A DNA stretch of 64,000 bases from Prevotella sp. (GTDB lineage Bacteria > Bacteroidota > Bacteroidia > Bacteroidales > Bacteroidaceae): positions 1-64,000 of the forward strand of contig JAFTFG010000022.1 in the NCBI GenBank assembly GCA_017449675.1. Direction: 5' to 3'. Each line of letters opens with the position of its first letter. The stretch's first letter is position 1. A model generated the notes under the pieces. That model worked only from the letters and a program-made list of their open reading frames with translations. It ran no database searches and was not told where the DNA came from. A program made the position numbers and the translations under genes. Shown in pieces: positions 61,738-64,000 of the stretch.

Positions 61738-64000
61738 ATGAATCAAAAGATCAGAAAGACTGTGCTGTTGATGGGTGCATGCCTATTGGGTATGTATTCC
61801 ATGCAGGCGTATGCCGGGAGGGGTGAGTCTCCTCTACCAGCCGTTCAACAGACGAAGAAGATTACTGGTACCGTCAGTGACGCACAAGGTCCTGTCATCG
61901 GTGCGAGTGTAGTTGTGAAAGGTACTTCGAACGGTGTTGCCACCGACTTCGACGGTAACTTTACGCTGAGTGTCAGTCAAGGTCAGACCTTGGTGGTTTC
62001 CTATATCGGATATATCACCAAGGAAATCAAGATTGACAGCCGTAACCAATACAATATTGTCATCGAGGAAGACAAGAAGATGCTCGATGAGGTGGTTGTC
62101 GTAGGTTATGGTACGATGAAGAAGAGTGATATCTCAGGCTCTTCAGTATCACTGGGTGAGAATGCCGTGAAGGGATCCATCATCACGTCGCTCGACCAGT
62201 CGCTGCAAGGACGTGCAGCCGGTGTGACGGCCGTATCGACCTCCGGTGCTCCTGGTTCTTCGTCCAGTATCCGTGTTCGTGGTACCGCTACCATCAACGC
62301 CAATGCGGAACCGTTGTATGTGATCGACGGTGTGCCCATCCAGAGCAGTGGCTCTTCCGGTGCCGACTATGGTCTGGGTGACGCACTGGGTAACGGTAAG
62401 GTGTCCACCATCTCTCCCTTGTCAACGATTGATCCTTCTGATATCGTGAGCATGGAGATTCTGAAAGATGCCTCTGCTACCGCCATCTATGGTGCCCAGG
62501 GTGCTAACGGTGTCGTACTGATTACCACCAAGCGCGGTAAGGCCGGTGATGCGAAGTTCAACTATAATGGTATGTTGGCCATCAACCGTCAGGCTAAGCG
62601 TCTTGACCTGATGAACCTCCGTGAGTATGCGGAATACTATAATTCCTATGCAGCGGTAGGTGAGGCTCAGTATACGGGTGCCCTCTCTGATCCCTCTTTG
62701 TTGGGTAAGGGTACCAACTGGCAGGATGCCGTCTTCCAGACTGCTCTCCAGCACTCTCATCAGATCAGTGCACAGGGTGGTTCTGACAAGATGCAATATT
62801 ATGTCAGCGGTAGTTACATGGACCAGCAAGGTACCATCATTGGTTCTGAGTTCAAGCGTATGTCATTCCGCGCCAACTTGGATGCCCAGTTGAAGAAATG
62901 GTTGAAGATGAGTGTGAGTGTGACATATTCCGATACCAAGGATGACCTGAAACTGGCTGACTCTGACGAGGGTCTGATTGGTTATTCACTGACCACCATC
63001 CCCTCTATACCTATTTATAATGTAGACGGCAGTTATTCTTCCGTGTCACAGGAGGGCTATACCAACCCGAACCCCATCGCCATGGCTATGATGGATGACA
63101 TCCTGCTGAAGCGTCAGAAACTGAACGGTAACGTGTTCTTTGAGGTGACTCCTATCGAGAACCTGGTATGGCACACCGAACTTGGTTTCGACTTCGGATG
63201 GAACAAGGGTGAGACCTACGAGCCGATGGTTGACCTCGGCACTTGGAAACGTGCCAGCAATGAGAGCCGCATCCAGAAGAATAGCAGCACGTTCTGGCAG
63301 TTGAAGAACTACCTGACCTATAGTCGTACCTTCGGTAAGCACTCTGCTACGGCCATGATCGGTCAGGAGTGCTGGGAGTCGAAGTATGACTTCACCTCTG
63401 TTTATAATACCGGTCTGCCTTCAGATGCCGTTCACAACCCTGCACTGGGTACCGGTACACCGCAGATCAACGCCGGCTTCGGCAGTAGTTCGATGGCTTC
63501 GTTCTTCACCCGTTGGACCTATAGTTATGACAACCGTTATAATGCCACCTACACCTATCGTTACGATGGTAGTTCCAACTTCGGTCCCAACAAGCGATGG
63601 GCAGGCTTCCACTCTTTTGCCGCTTCTTGGCGCTTCTCTAATGAGAAATTCATTGAGAAATGGGCAGGTAAGTGGCTGAGCAACGGTAAACTCCGTATCG
63701 GTTGGGGTCAAACAGGTAATGCCGGTATCGGTGGTTATAAGTGGGGCTCTCCGCTGTCTCGTATGGAGACCGCCCTGGGTATGAGTTACCGTCCTGCACA
63801 GATTGCCAACAAGGATATCAAATGGGAGAGTCAGGAACAGTGGAACATCGGTTTGGACCTCGGTTTCCTCAACGATCGTATCAACCTTACCATCGACTGG
63901 TATAACAAGGAGTCTAAGGATATGTTGATGCAGTTGCAACTCCCCTCTTATATGGGAACCAGCGGTAACGGCTCATCAGCCCTTGCAGCACCTTGGGGTA
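61738..64000 (+). CDS. SusC/RagA family TonB-linked outer membrane protein, third copy (runs off the window)
   Basis: The open frame from ATG 61738 to the window end gives 754 residues with no stop. It starts MNQKIRKTVLLMGACLLGMY like the other two SusC proteins, has the regulatory domain (TGTVSDAQGPVIGASVVVKG), TonB box (KMLDEVVVVGYGTMKKSD), plug (IRVRGTATINANAEPLYVID) and the first half of the barrel. Codons 40-57 are DNA-identical to SusC2 over about 50 bp, whereas the plug differs clearly from SusC1 and SusC2. It lacks the full 22-bp repeat. It heads a third PUL or SusCD pair outside the window. Confidence 0.93.
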   Translation, partial: MNQKIRKTVLLMGACLLGMYSMQAYAGRGESPLPAVQQTKKITGTVSDAQGPVIGASVVVKGTSNGVATDFDGNFTLSVSQGQTLVVSYIGYITKEIKIDSRNQYNIVIEEDKKMLDEVVVVGYGTMKKSDISGSSVSLGENAVKGSIITSLDQSLQGRAAGVTAVSTSGAPGSSSSIRVRGTATINANAEPLYVIDGVPIQSSGSSGADYGLGDALGNGKVSTISPLSTIDPSDIVSMEILKDASATAIYGAQGANGVVLITTKRGKAGDAKFNYNGMLAINRQAKRLDLMNLREYAEYYNSYAAVGEAQYTGALSDPSLLGKGTNWQDAVFQTALQHSHQISAQGGSDKMQYYVSGSYMDQQGTIIGSEFKRMSFRANLDAQLKKWLKMSVSVTYSDTKDDLKLADSDEGLIGYSLTTIPSIPIYNVDGSYSSVSQEGYTNPNPIAMAMMDDILLKRQKLNGNVFFEVTPIENLVWHTELGFDFGWNKGETYEPMVDLGTWKRASNESRIQKNSSTFWQLKNYLTYSRTFGKHSATAMIGQECWESKYDFTSVYNTGLPSDAVHNPALGTGTPQINAGFGSSSMASFFTRWTYSYDNRYNATYTYRYDGSSNFGPNKRWAGFHSFAASWRFSNEKFIEKWAGKWLSNGKLRIGWGQTGNAGIGGYKWGSPLSRMETALGMSYRPAQIANKDIKWESQEQWNIGLDLGFLNDRINLTIDWYNKESKDMLMQLQLPSYMGTSGNGSSALAAPWG

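Noticed and set aside
61738..64000. Truncated SusC3 pseudogene
   Set aside because: The frame is open to the end of the window without frameshift; the lack of a stop is only the window edge.

Overview
The window looks like chromosomal DNA of a Bacteroidota bacterium of the Prevotella/Segatella type. The reasons are: promoters of the Bacteroidota form (TTG or TTTG, about 20 bp, then TAnnTTTG) before many genes; a fused SecDF; three SusC/SusD-type outer-membrane loci; secreted proteins ending in a T9SS-like C-terminal tail; and a tyrosine recombinase with Ser at the Arg-I position, as in IntDOT. The genus is an inference from protein style only.

Layout. 1-5.8 kb: housekeeping genes (SecDF, an endonuclease/exonuclease/phosphatase-fold membrane protein, a rhomboid protease, HU). 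6.0-10.5 kb: a tandem duplication of a two-gene module, a large secreted Ig-like protein followed by a micropeptide starting MKKTY. 10.8-24.4 kb: RNase R, an SDR and PAP2 pair, GreA, a HIT protein, a mannose-1-phosphate guanylyltransferase, tRNA-Leu(CAA), EF-P with a GT2 glycosyltransferase, ribosomal protein L34, and an operon of PASTA protein, RluD-type synthase, Ddl, acyltransferase and a NigD-like lipoprotein. 24.4-34.6 kb: three copies of a pair made of a polytopic membrane protein and a beta-propeller lipoprotein carrying one CxxCH haem c motif, one copy on + and two on -. A DUF4369-like lipoprotein and small palindromic and tandem repeats lie among them. 34.7-61.4 kb: two divergent polysaccharide utilisation loci (PULs), each SusC, SusD, two surface lipoproteins and a GH5 glycanase. 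A third SusC starts at 61.7 kb and runs off the window.

The most interesting part is the 5.9 kb between the two divergent SusC genes (44.5-50.4 kb). It is bounded by an inverted 22-bp repeat that covers both SusC start codons and contains TACTTAAGTA, and it carries its own tyrosine recombinase. A consensus-like promoter is visible in front of the left SusC (PUL1) and none in front of the right SusC (PUL2). This is what an invertible promoter cassette switching two glycan-uptake systems would look like. The same segment holds a VirE/VapE-type NTPase with a cysteine-rich DUF6078-like partner between 75-bp inverted repeats, an exactly 22-bp-phased array of GTTCC palindromes between those two genes, a broken copy of the recombinase gene, and an AAA/DUF4143 ATPase preceded by three repeats with an exact 33-bp period.

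Family names come from recognising motifs and overall protein style; no database search was run.
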